Assembly (NCBI GenBank): GCA_947044405.1
Contig: CAMRHE010000156.1
Span: 1,035,001 to 1,099,000, forward strand
DNA: 64,000 nucleotides
Reading direction: 5' to 3'
DNA from: Leptodactylus fallax
Taxonomy: Eukaryota > Chordata > Amphibia > Anura > Leptodactylidae
Shown here: positions 1 to 9,659 of the stretch, one piece after another
Numbering within the stretch: the first letter of the stretch is position 1
Layout of the letters: each line of letters opens with the position of its first letter
Position numbers and translations under genes: made by a program
Notes under the pieces: model-generated
The model's input: the letters and a program-made list of their open reading frames with translations, nothing else
Told to the model about the DNA's origin: nothing
Database searches by the model: none

Positions 1-309
1 CACTAGGAGTATCAAAAGCTGTCAGCTCTGCCTCTGGGCTATACTCTCTCACAGACAATGTGCTTAGTCAGTTTGTACCACAGAAGTAGGAGAGAGACAA
101 CAAAAAACAAAAAAGACAACATGGAACCAACAACCAATGTCCTGAACCCAAAAAGAACCAAAACAGAGCAGGAACAACAATAAAAAAACACCGGTGGGAT
201 CTGTGTCTGTGAATACAACGAGAAAAGGATTTTACAGTGAGTAGCTATCCCGCCCACTACTAGCTCTTCCCAACCTACTCAGCCCAACCCCCGACCCCAT
301 TATATATTT

Positions 310-514
310 ACCTCTCTTCCTTCTTCCTGTGGGACAGCCCATCCTTCTTTTCTGACTGCCGGCGCGCGCTACAGTCTCAGCACTGGTCTGCGCTCTGCAG
401 CGGCGATCAACCTCTACTGTGCAGTAAAGGTGGCTTATCGGCAGTAGAACACAGAGCAGCGCTGGCAGTCAAAAAAGAGCGTGGAGCTGTCCCGCAGGAA
501 GAAGGAAGATAGGT
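310..514. repeat. Imperfect inverted repeat (fold-back) in GC-rich host repeat
   Basis: Arms of about 51 bp at 310-360 and 464-514 are reverse complements with a few mismatches. The right arm ends in AGGTAAGTAT, which matches a consensus 5' splice donor. The loop is GC-rich. The same kind of hairpin with splice-donor-like arm ends recurs near 5.7, 8.5 and 9.9 kb. Positions 1-309 hold AT-rich sequence in which I recognise nothing. Confidence 0.6.
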
Positions 515-640
515 AAGTATGATGGAGTGGATGGGGGGGATTAGTAGTGACGTTACATTTCCGGAAACTGAGAAACAGATTGTCACCAGATAACCAGCAA
601 ATGTCCCTCGGGCAGTCACATGTGTGACCTCACAGTGACC

Positions 641-928
641 CCCACACAATGTAATATGTTCTCCAGAGTCCCCCCACCCAGTATAATGCTCCACACAGTA
701 CAATAAGCTCCCCAGAGGTCCCCCCAAGAAAATAAACCACAGTGCAATATGCTCCCAAGAGCCTCTAGCCACTTCAGACGAACCCATTGAAATTTGTTTC
801 AACAAATATTCGTAAGGTTTGGCCCTCCAGTTCGTTTCAGTGCTATTATTATACTCTGTATTCTCTTCAGACCCCACAGTATCATATTTGGAGGCCCAGG
901 AAAGGTGATAGAAAGTAACAAATAGTTA
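641..928. repeat. Host repeat: short run of CCACACAGTATAATGCTCC units and flank
   Basis: Units here (CAGTATAATGCTCCACACAG, CAATATGCTCCC) match the minisatellite at 6960-8360. The flank at 840-925 (TATACTCTGTATTCTCTTCAGACCCC) parallels 8390-8460. This is the left half of the repeat into which the Tc1-like element at 929 inserted. The right half resumes at 5014. Confidence 0.6.
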
Positions 929-1104
929 CAGTGCCTTGCGAATGTATTCAGCACCCTTGAACTTTTCAACCTTTTGCCACATTTCAGGCTTCAAACATAA
1001 GGATATAAAATTTAAATTTTTTTAGTGAAGAACACCATGTAACAATTTTCAAAAAAATATTTGTTCCCAGTTGTTAAGTGTGTTTTCCTGATTGTTTGTA
1101 CCTT

Positions 1105-1945
1105 AATAATAATAATAATAGTCCCACAATGGGGAAATTCAGAGTGTTACAGCAGCAAAGATAAGCAGATTCAAATACAAATACAACATGTACAGGAATG
1201 TTCCAAGGTGAGAGGCATTACATTGATAGTAGACAGACAGATAGGACGTAGCGGGGGGGGGGGGGGGGATTTAACAGGCAGAGAGATATTTCAGTTCTCT
1301 GTGTGTATTGATCTCCACTTAGGTCGGTGTTGGTTGTACAGCCTAACCGCGGTGGGGAGGAAAGACTTCCGATAGCGCTCCTTCTCACACTTAGGGTGGA
1401 GCAGTCGGTCACTAACAGTACTGCCCAGCGCGATCACAGTCTCATGCATGGGATGGGACTTCTTCTGCATGGAGCTCACCACGGACAGTATCCTATTGTC
1501 ACCCACCACCTGCACTGGGTCCAGTGGGCTCCCCAGGACAGAGCTGGCCCTTCTAATCAGCTTGTCAAGTTTATTTCTGTCCCTGGTTGATATACTGCTC
1601 CCCCAGCAGGCCACTCCAAAGAAGATGGCTGATGCCACTACCACGTTGAAGAAAGTACTAAGAAGTGCCCCCCGGATTCCAAAGGCTCTCAACTTCCTAA
1701 GCAGGTAGAGCCTGCTGTGGCCCTTCCTGTACAGGACCTCCATATGATCTGCCCAGCTCAGCTTATTATTAAGGAGCAAACCCAGGTACTTATAGGTGTT
1801 CACAATCTCGATGCCCATCCCCAGACTGTCCACTGGTTTAGGAGGGCATCTGCCTTTACGGAAGTCCACCACCATCTCCTTGGTCTTCCCCGCGTTAATC
1901 TTCAGGTGGTTCCGCTGGCACCAGTCCACAAAATCCCGGTATGAA
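1105..1945 (-). mobile_element. L2-type LINE, 5'-truncated 3' fragment
   Basis: On the minus strand this gives the C-terminal part of a LINE reverse transcriptase, then a 3' end containing GAATTTCCCCATTGTGGGA and an (ATT)n tail, typical of L2-clade elements. Comparison with the second transposon copy around 29870-29900, which lacks it, places the insertion between CCTGATTG..TACCTTA and AATGAATAGAA. A G-run of about 20 lies at 1251-1268. Confidence 0.8.
1291..1929 (-). pseudogene. LINE reverse transcriptase C-terminal fragment (L2 clade)
   Basis: The 212-residue frame has the region after the RT catalytic core. It opens with WCQRNHLKINAGKTKEMVVD (the usual sequence downstream of the YADD box) and continues with YKYLGLLLNNKLSW, a C-terminal LIRRASSVLG block, and ERYRKSFLPTAVRLYN near the end. 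These are standard landmarks of L2/CR1-type LINE proteins. The catalytic YADD box, the rest of the RT and the endonuclease are absent through 5' truncation, so it is non-functional. It sits inside the unclassified transposon, in the opposite orientation to that element's gene. Confidence 0.85.
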
Positions 1946-2545
1946 TAGAATAGTAAATGAATAGAAAAAAGTTATTATTCCCTGTAAACTTAGCTTTTGT
2001 GGTCAGCACAATGATATTTTGAAATTGATCTATTTTTAAGGATATTCACAATATTTCAAGATACTTAAGAAGCTTCTGGAATTGTGAGAACTATCAAGAA
2101 GTTTCTAGAACTGCCCAGAATTATCTAGAACTTTCTGGGACTGTACAGAATTGTAGGTAGCTGAATAACTACAGTTATATAGGGCCACTATAGCCCTTCC
2201 TGAGAGACGGAGAGACAGGATCTAATTGATTGGGATTGCATAGTAAGTGGGCAATGGCCATCACAGACAAAGGGGAATTGACCTAGACAGACAGGTGTGA
2301 ATTCAATATCTATTCAGATTCTGATAAGGACAGTATTCACACTTCACCCCACACCCATTACAGGAGGAGCTTAAGAATGTAAATGTATGTATTGTGTGTT
2401 ACTCTGGTACCGGGTGATCAATCTTGCTCTGCTGAATCATCAGTACACTCTTGAACTTTAATACTGCATGGAATAAAGACCATTTTTATCAAGTTTGGAG
2501 AGACATCCTTTTTCCTTACAGTTCACAGCAACTTAGTCAATTTAG

Positions 2546-4360
2546 ATGGCATCAAGAGGTTGCATACATCCAGCAGACGTATTTTGCTATGTATGTGGCC
2601 AGTTTGTAAAGACAAGAGCAAAAAAGTACTCTGTGGAAGCATCTGCTAAGATGTGTGAGGCCTACAAAGCATACTCCGGCATCCTGTTGGTGACCAAGAC
2701 AAACCATGGGCTCCTCATTTCACATGTGAGCACTGCAAGAAAACTCTTGAAGGTAAGTGGATAAATGCTACTCTCTTAAATAGCAGATTAATTGTGTTAA
2801 TATTGTAAATATCACTAGTCATTAGTGTGAAATAGGCCTAAATCAAATTCTCAATCCAATTATTATTTTGTTTGCTTATAGGTTGGTACAGGGGAGAGAA
2901 GAGAGCCATGCATTTTGCTATCCCAAGAATTTGGCGTGAACCGACTGATCACTCAGAAAATTGCTACTTCTACATGGTGGACCCTTCCAAATGTCGCACT
3001 GGCAAAAATGCACCGCCTGTAACGTATCCTGACATTCTGTCATCTATTGCCCCAGTACCACACTGCCCTGAACTTCCTGTACCAACACTTCCAGACAGAG
3101 CTACACCACCTTCATAAGAAAGCAGCCGGTCAGACATCGAGGAAGATGTTGAATATCACGATTTCTTTTCATATGCAGATGAGGAGCAGAAGCCATACTA
3201 CCCTAACCAAAAAGACCTCAACGATCTGATCAGAGACCTTGGTCTCACCAAGTCCAACGCTGAGCTTCTGACATCAAGGCTCAAGCAATGGAACTTATTA
3301 GATGAAAGCGTCCAAGTCACAGATCAGAGGAAGCGTCACCAAGTTTTTTCCATCTTCTTCAGTCATCAAGATGGACTGTGCTTCTGCAACAATGTGGCCG
3401 GTCTATTCGAGGCTATAGGTATCACCTGTAACCCGAATGAGTGGCGCCTCTTCATAGACAGCTCATGCAAGAGCCTCAAAGCCGTGTTGCTTCACAATGG
3501 GAACAAGTATCCGTCTCTTCCTGTAGCTCACTCGGTGCACCTGAAAGAGGAATACACCAGTGTCAAGATGTTGCTAGGTGCCTTGAAGTATGATGAGTAT
3601 GCCTGGGAAGTTATCGGAGATTTCAAAATGGTGTCATTCCTGATGGGCCTCCAAGGTGGTTTTACTAAGTATCCTTGCTTTATTTGCCTTTGGGACAGCC
3701 GGGATACTGAAGCACATTACCACAGGCGGGACTGGCCTCAGCGGACAGAGTTCACTGTGTGTGAAGAACAATGTAAAGTGGGAGCCACTGGTGGACCCAC
3801 GCAAGGTGCTGATGCCACCACTACACATCAAGTTGGGGCTCATAAAACAATTTGTCAGGGCTCTAGATAAGGAGTCGAGAGCTTTCAATTACCTCCAAGA
3901 TCTTTTACCTAAGCTGTCTGAAGCAAAGATCAAAGCTGGTGTCTTCGTCGGACCACAAATCAAGAAGATCATAGAGTGCAGTGAATTTCCCAAGAAGCTG
4001 AATAGGAAGGAGAGAGCAGCTTGGAACAGTTTTGTCGCAGTGGTTCGCAGCTTCCTAGGCAATCATAAAGATGAAAATTATGTACAACTGGTTCAGACTC
4101 TGATAAAGAACTATGCTGCAATGGGCTGCAGGATGTCACTCAAAATCCATATCCTTGATACTCATCTTGATAAGTTCAAAGAGAATATGGGAGCTTATTC
4201 AGAGGAGCAAGGCGAGCGCTTTCACCAGGACATTTTGAACTTTGAACGCTGTTACCAAGGACAATATAACGAAAACATGATGGGCGACTATATTTGGGGA
4301 TTGATTCGTGAAACTGATTTGCAGTACAGTCGTAAATCTCAGAAAACCGCACACTTCTGA
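2546..4360 (+). pseudogene. Transposase-like protein of the unclassified transposon, copy 1 (two exons, disrupted)
   Basis: Exon 1 (2546-2753) starts MASRGCIHPADVFCYVCG. An intron at 2754-2880 begins GTAAGTGG and ends CTTATAG, joining TLEG to WYRGEK in frame. Exon 2 runs to the stop after KSQKTAHF. Visible motifs are CxxC pairs in exon 1, a WREPTDH..C segment, RLFIDSS (candidate D1), VIGDFK (candidate D2), PCFICLW...AHYHRR (Cys/His insertion) and EEQGERFHQD (candidate E). This layout resembles an RNase H-fold DDE transposase, which is inference. Similar uncharacterised proteins are, from memory, numerous in arthropod and cnidarian predictions. Defects relative to copy 2: a 1-base loss near 2685, TAA at 3115-3117, a 1-base gain near 3760, and a Cys-to-Tyr change in CYFYMV. 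Confidence 0.7.
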
Positions 4361-4587
4361 ACAGTTTTTGGTAATCTGTGTAAATTTGCAATGCATATAG
4401 TGTTCTTAGTCTGACTATATAAATGAGAAGATGCAAAATCGTCTGTTTCTATAGTAAAAATGCATAATTTTCGTTGCCGTGGTCACAAAAGCGAAGTTTA
4501 TGATGAATGTAAGCAATTTTTAATTTGTTTTAGACATAAGCAATTGGAATATAACATTTAAAAGCTGGGAACAAAATTTGTGTTACA

Positions 4588-5011
4588 TAATGGAATGCCT
4601 GGTGTGTTCCTTGGTCTTCATGATGCTCTCTGCGCTTTAAACAGAACCCTGAGACTATCACAGAGCAGGTGCATTTATACGGAGACTTGATTACACACAG
4701 GTGGATTATATTTATCATCATCAGTCATTTAGGACAACATTGGATCATTCAGAGATCCTCACTGAACTTCTGGAGTGAGTTTGCTGCACTGAAAGGAAAG
4801 GGGCCGAACAATATTGCACGCCCCACTTTTTTTTTTATTTTTTACAAAAGTTTAAAATAACCAATAAATTTCGTTCCACTTCACAATTGTGTCCCACTTG
4901 TTGTTGATTCTTCACCAAAAAAATTAAAATTTTATATCCTTATGTTTGAAGCCTGAAATGTGGCAAAAGGTTGAAAAGCTCAAGGGGGCCGAATACTTTC
5001 GCAAGGCACTG
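4588..5011 (-). mobile_element. 5' end of the interrupted Tc1-like element
   Basis: Read on the minus strand, this is TIR, untranslated leader and the first codons of a Tc1 transposase, broken off where TGTTACA of the inner transposon begins. The left remnant (929-1037) holds only TIR, so the Tc1 was either already internally deleted or lost sequence when the inner element arrived. Confidence 0.7.
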
Positions 5012-5013
5012 TA

Positions 5014-5230
5014 TACTCATCTTGCTTCACATCTCTTGGGCATACTTGTGTTGCTCCGCTGTCTCCGCCGGCTTCCTCTTCAAAAGTGCAGCTCACGTCA
5101 CACATCCCGGATGTCACCACTGAGGCCCAATAACAGGCCTCAGTGGTCATGTGGGCCTTGCTGAGATTATGACAAATACCCACCCCACATAAACACTGAG
5201 GCCCAATCACAGGCTTCAGCGGTAATAAAA
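5014..5230. repeat. Continuation of GC-rich host repeat
   Basis: It contains GCTCCGCTGTCTCCGCCGGC and two copies of GAGGCCCAATNACAGGC. Both match 8490-8610 (GCTCCGCTATCCCTGCTGGC, GGCCTCAGTGG), which shows the two loci are copies of one repeat. No coding potential is seen. Confidence 0.55.
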
Positions 5231-5540
5231 AAGTTTTTTTTATTCAACAGATTTTTCAAAGAATTTATTACCATTGGGATGTAAAAATACTTTTTTCCAA
5301 TAAAATAATAAAATGTTGATGTGGCTCCATATTTTTCATCTCCACAAAGGGTTAAAAGAGAAAACGCACCCAACAGTTTGTTACAAAAATTAACCTGAAC
5401 ACAGTAATACCCTATTTGTGGTAGTACACAGCCATACAAACAACATGGCGGGGCTTGAAACAAAAAGAGCGCTATTTGACTTTTGGAGGACAGATTTTGC
5501 TGGAATAGTTTTCAGGTACCATGTCTCATTTGCAGACAGT
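5225..5540 (-). repeat. Anuran interspersed repeat, family A copy
   Basis: Segments such as CAGATTTTTCAAAGAATTTA, a poly-T stretch, CACAAAGGGTTAAAAG and GCGCTATTTGACTTTTGGAG recur in the same order at 10380-10850, 13545-13740 and 25480-25690. I recognise it as a high-copy repeat type of frogs; its class is unknown to me. Confidence 0.55.
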
Positions 5541-5637
5541 GTCGGACTGGGATGGCTAGGGCCCACCAGTAGAATTGTTTCAACCCATTGGGAACAACCC
5601 ATATGCTGGGCGGGAGGTGTAAAATAAAAAATAAATA

Positions 5638-5856
5638 AATAAAAAAGCATACTCACCTTTCCCCGGCGTTCCATTTTCAGCAGCCAATATCCAGTCAGTC
5701 TTGCGCTGGTGCCTCCTTGTTGGGAGTCCTGCACCTTATGTGACCACTGAGACCAATTAGGAACAGGATTTCTAGAAATGAGGCGCCGCCATGAGACCAA
5801 ACAAACATAGGCGGGGAACAATAGGGTGCTGGGGACAGGTGAGTATGCTTTTTTTA
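5638..5856. repeat. Hairpin repeat with splice-donor-like arm ends
   Basis: Arms AAAAAAGCATACTCACCT (5638 on) and AGGTGAGTATGCTTTTTT (5836-5853) are complementary. The right arm contains AGGTGAGT, a strong splice-donor match on the plus strand; the left arm carries the same on the minus strand. Between them lies GC-rich filler. Confidence 0.65.
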
Positions 5857-6102
5857 ATTTTTTTTTTAATTTTTACACCTCTCTGGCGACCGCCACAGTG
5901 GTCGCTCCAGTTTATAGACAACCTCTTTTAAGGGGTTGTCTGGATTAAATTTTTTTATGGCCACTTCACTGGTTCCCCTATACAGTGGCCTCTTCACTGG
6001 TCCCGCATACCTTATGGGGAACAGTGGTGGAGCCATTATATTGTGTGGGAGCAGTGATGGGGCTAACATCCTGTGGGGGGACATTAAACTGTGTTGTGCA
6101 TA
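5857..6102. other. Repeat debris with abutting TTAA-family ends
   Basis: ACAACCTCTTTTAAGGGGTT at about 5929 looks like two ends of the TTAA/TIR (AGGGGTTGTCC) family placed back to back. The remainder has short direct repeats of the type CACTGGTCCCGCATAC. No gene is seen. Confidence 0.4.
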
Positions 6103-6359
6103 TTAAAGGGATTGTCCAGGGTTAATCTTTTTTATGGCCTATACTCAGGATCAGGGCCAGTTTTAGACAAAGTGGGGCCCTGGGCAAAATTAAAAGTGGG
6201 GCCCCAAATGCTGATATGCAAACAACACCATCATCTTGCAGTGGCAACCCCTATAATAACGCCTCCTTTCTGCCAACAAAAAAGTAATAACAAGCCCCAT
6301 TTTACCACACACAATTCAAATGAGCACCTTTGTACCACCTAATAGATTTTTGCACCCAG

Positions 6360-6815
6360 TCATCAGTTATTAAAGCGCCTCCTTATAAATAATAGTCCCT
6401 GCTTATAAATAATATTACACCTTTATCAGTAATAGCTCCCTTATAAATGATAAATAGTGCCCTGTATCAGTAATATTAACCCTCATCAGTAAGTCACCCC
6501 GTAAAAATAATACTGCTCCCTTATTAATAGTCCTCTCATAAATAATAGTTACCCTGATAAATAATAGTCCCCATTATCACTAATAGCCCCCTTTATAAAT
6601 AAGCCCACTTAACAATTATACTCCCCTTATAAATAGTTCCCCACTTACAAATAATAGCTGCCCCTTATAATGGATGCCTTATATATAATAGTTCCCCCCT
6701 TATAAATAATAGCCCGTCTTATAAATAATAGTTCCCCCTTAAAATAGCCCCCACATATTTAAGTTTCCCAATTATATATAGTAACCCACCCTAATATAAA
6801 ATAGTTCTCCGTTAT
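6360..6815. repeat. Degenerate tandem repeat, CCCCTTATAAATAATAGTT-like units
   Basis: About twenty imperfect units of 20-30 bp built on CTTATAAATAATAG alternate with C-rich linkers. It is non-coding. Confidence 0.7.
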
Positions 6816-6959
6816 ACAGTGTCGGACTAAAGGGCCTTAGGCCCACCAAAGGAACTTTTTCTGGGGCCCCAGCCAACAGCTTCCTGCTAATAACCTACAC
6901 CACGGCTCCTTCACTGAAGTCTTACATATGTGCTGACTATCTGGTGTTACTGAGTATGT

Positions 6960-8360
6960 TCCCAGTATAGTCAGCCCCTATAGTACTGTGCAGGCCCCAA
7001 TAACTCCATAGCCAGTTCATGCACAGTACTGTATGGGGAATGACATGGCCATGGAGCACTACACGTATGTGCAAGATTATAGTGAGGGAGCTGTGATGCA
7101 GACATAGCACACAGGGCTACCAGCAGGAATTTTGAGCCCCCCCATAGTATAATGCACCACATGGTATATAATGCTCCACTGTATAAAATGCTCCCGAGCC
7201 CTCCACAGTTTCCCCACATGGTATATAATGCTCCACAGTGGCCCCACACAGTATAAAATGCTCCCCTGAGCCCCCCATAGTGGCCTCACATGGTATATAA
7301 TGCTCCACACAGTATACTACCTCTTAGTGGCCCCAGACAGTACAATGTGCTTCCCAGCAGCCCCACACAATAAAATATGCTCCATACAGTATAATATGCA
7401 TCCTACAGTGCCCCCGCCAGTATAATGCACCACAGTGGCCTAACACAGTATAACATGCTCCACAATGGCCCCAAACAATATAATAAACTCCACAGTGGAC
7501 CCACACAGTATAACAGGCTCCCCACACTGCTCTTTCTACCCAGTATAAAGCTCCACAGTGGCCCATAGTATAATATGCTCCCCAGAGGGCCCCTGCTAGT
7601 ATAATGCTCCACAGTGACCCCCCCAGTATTTTGCTCCACAGTGGCCCCACACAATATATTTTGCTCCCCAGAGTGTCTCCCCAGTATAATTCTCCACAGT
7701 AGGCCCCATGCAGTATAATATACTCCTCAGAGGGCCCCCTAGTATAATGCTCCTTAGTTCCCGCCCGAATAATGCCCCACAGTGGTGCCACGCAATATAA
7801 TATGCTCTGCAGATGGCCCCCCCAGAATAATGCTCCACAGTGACCCCACACAGTATAACATGCTCCAGAATGGCCTCCACACAGTATAATATACTGCCCA
7901 GAGAGGTTCCCCCAATATAATGCTCCACAGTGGCCCAAAACAGTATAATATGCTCTCCAGAGGGGCCCCCCAGTATAATTCTCCAAAGTGGCCCCATAGA
8001 ATATAACATGCTCTCCAGAGCCCCCCCCCCACATAATAATGCTTCACAGAGGCCCCATACAGTATAATATGCTCTCTAGAGGGCCCCCTCCAGAGTATAA
8101 TGCTCCACAGGGACCCCACACAGTATAATATGCTATCCAGAGGGACCCCTCCCCAGTATAATGCTCCACAGGGGCCCCACACAGTATAATATGCTATCCA
8201 GAGGGGGCCCCCAATTATAATGCTCCACAGTGGCCCTACACAGCATATTATGCTCTCCAGAGGGCCCCCTCCCCAGTATAATGCTCCACAGGGGCCCCAC
8301 ACAGTATAATATGCTATCCAGAGGGGGCCCCCCAATATAATGCTCCACAGTGGCCCTACA
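6960..8360. repeat. Minisatellite, about 60-bp unit (CAGTATAATGCTCCACAGTGGCC)
   Basis: Units combine CAGTATAATATGCTC, CCAGAGGGCCCC, AGTATAATGCTCC and ACAGTGGCCCCACA, with a period near 60 bp. From about 8100 the array also shows a 120-bp higher-order repeat (the block at 8161 recurs at 8281). The long minus-strand frames here (over 230 codons) are by-products of the repeat, not genes. Confidence 0.85.
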
Positions 8361-8710
8361 GACTCCCTTAGTGCTAGTATTATATTATACTCTGGGGTCT
8401 CTTCAGACCCCAGAGTATAATAAGCGAAGGTCCAGAGGAGGTAAAGGAAATTAACAAACAATTATACTTACCTTGCCTTACCTCTCCTGGGCCTCCTCGC
8501 GATGCTCCGCTATCCCTGCTGGCGCCAGGCTTCCTCTTCTCTGCGGTTGATGTCACGCGCTGTGGATGTCGCCGCTGAAGCCTGTGATTGGGCCTCAGTG
8601 GTTACGTGAGCACGCCCCACGTGACTGCTAAGGCCAGGCCTCTGCGCTTCAGCGGTGATGTCCGGAACGCCAGAAGATGACATCGGACAAGGACAGGTGA
8701 GTAAAAATGT
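8361..8710. repeat. GC-rich host repeat, intact paralogue of the 900/5014 locus
   Basis: The left part (8385-8465) parallels 840-925, and the part from TATACTTACCTTGCC onward parallels 5013 onward. It is continuous here, so it preserves the pre-insertion arrangement of the locus split by the Tc1-like element. It also carries TACTTACCT at 8466 and AGGTGAGTAA at 8696, complementary splice-donor-like arm ends. Confidence 0.6.
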
Positions 8711-9237
8711 TTGTTATTTTTTCTCACCTCGGAAAGGGGCCCTGCGGCACATGACGCTGGGTCCCTTTCTGTTATCGATATGGCTTGATGACTCCGGATC
8801 CCGGGGGCCCCTTTGGGGTCGGGGCCCTGGGCAATTCCCCAGTTTAGCCCCCCCACCCCCCCCCAATGCTGGTTCTACTCAGGATAGTCCATAAATACCT
8901 GATTGCTAGGGGGCTGACACACGGCCCCATCAGCTGTACGGAGCCACTTCCGGTGCCTGTTCTGTACACAACACGGCCAGAAGCAGAAAGCTCCAACCGC
9001 TGTTTAGTCGCCCAGCGCCTTCACTGCAGGTCAGCTCCCACTGACTTCAATAAAAGTGAAGGTGCCCGGCTAATACATAGTGGACAGAGCTTTCTGCTTC
9101 TGGCCCCGAATTGTGTTTAGGACGGGCGCCAGAAGTGGCTACGTACAGTTGATTGGTCCTTAACTGGCTCCTGCAGATCAGGTATTTATGGCCTATCCTG
9201 AGGATAAACCATAACAAATTATGCCTGGACAATCCCT
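8711..9237. other. Unassigned GC-rich sequence within the TTAA element
   Basis: It contains an imperfect inverted repeat: CCGGTGCCTGTTCTGTAC...CACGGCCAGAAGCAGAAAGCTC (8950-8990) against GAGCTTTCTGCTTCTGGCC (9088-9108). A poly-C run lies near 8850. No gene is seen. Confidence 0.4.
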
Positions 9238-9268
9238 TTAAGAAACCACCTAATGTGCCACACTTTAA

Positions 9269-9643
9269 AGAGGTTGTCCAGTATAATTTTCTTCTTTTTC
9301 ATAATTAGCCCCCCCCCCCCAAAAAAAAAAAAAAAAAAACATACCCTGCTCCGGTGTCCTCCCAGCACGGTCTGGTCCTCCAGCTTCTTTTGCTGGAAAT
9401 CCTCAGTGGCTGTGTTGTCCCGGGTCCCTTCCCTTAGGCCGTTGATTGGCCTCAAGGGGTCATATGACATCACAGGTAGTTACGTGCAGAGGGAACTTCC
9501 GCTGGAAGAAAACAATAGAGCTGCAGGATCAAACCGCACTAGAAGACACTGGGGACCGGAGAGAAAGTTTGGGGTTTTTTTTGTTTTTTCCACCTGCCCC
9601 GGCGTAACTAAAAAAAAAAAAAATGTTATCCTGGACAACACCT
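9269..9643. mobile_element. TTAA-flanked MITE, 375 bp
   Basis: The ends AGAGGTTGTCCAG (9269) and CTGGACAACACCT (9643) are near-perfect inverted repeats flanked by TTAA (9265-9268 and 9644-9647). The TIR is of the same family as the neighbouring 6107-9237 element. It holds a C/A homopolymer run (9307-9339), and its centre is GC-rich. No coding capacity. Confidence 0.75.
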
Positions 9644-9659
9644 TTAATGTTCCCTAGGC

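Larger units (their letters stand above)
1038..4587 (+). mobile_element. Unclassified DNA transposon, copy 1 (termini TGTAACA...TGTTACA)
   Basis: The ends are imperfect inverted repeats. The left reads TGTAACA then TTTGTTCCCAG; the right is its complement near 4565-4587. Further matches extend about 120 bp inward, around a shared CTTNGCTTTTGTG block. The same termini bound the second copy at 27460-29944, which defines the element. Inside are a two-exon gene (2546-4360) and, near the left end, an inserted L2 LINE fragment. I see no certain target duplication: both copies have AT abutting each end, which could be part of the TIR or a 2-bp duplication. The superfamily is not known to me. Confidence 0.75.
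929..5011 (-). mobile_element. Tc1-like DNA transposon, interrupted and internally deleted
   Basis: Terminal inverted repeats of about 100 bp begin CAGTGCCTTGCGAA at 929 and end GCAAGGCACTG at 5011, with TA on both sides (927-928, 5012-5013), the Tc1/mariner target signature. The right part (about 4588-5011) reads on the minus strand as TIR, 5' UTR and the first few transposase codons near 4610-4620 (MKTKEHT). The rest of the transposase is missing. The unclassified element at 1038-4587 lies in its place. The paralogous host repeat near 8460 shows the empty target. Confidence 0.85.
6107..9237. mobile_element. TTAA-flanked DNA element carrying a minisatellite
   Basis: The left end AGGGATTGTCCAGG (6107) and right end CCTGGACAATCCCT (9237) are perfect 14-bp inverted repeats. 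Each is bordered by TTAA (6103-6106 and 9238-9241), the target of piggyBac- and Kolobok-type elements. No transposase is visible, so it is non-autonomous. It contains an AT-rich degenerate repeat, the 60-bp minisatellite, a GC-rich hairpin and GC-rich flank. The 3.1-kb length may also reflect later insertions between the ends. Confidence 0.65.

Noticed and set aside
1038..4587. Assignment of the unclassified transposon to hAT, piggyBac or KDZ
   Set aside because: The Cys/His insertion and the GERFHQD motif did not match any superfamily signature I could state with confidence, and no 8-bp or TTAA duplication flanks either copy.
6960..8360. CRISPR-like array
   Set aside because: Units are contiguous and imperfect with no unique spacers, and the DNA is eukaryotic.
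7324..8461. Minus-strand frames of 235-236 codons (Tyr/Cys/Trp-rich)
   Set aside because: They are translations of the 60-bp minisatellite; several phases are open at once.
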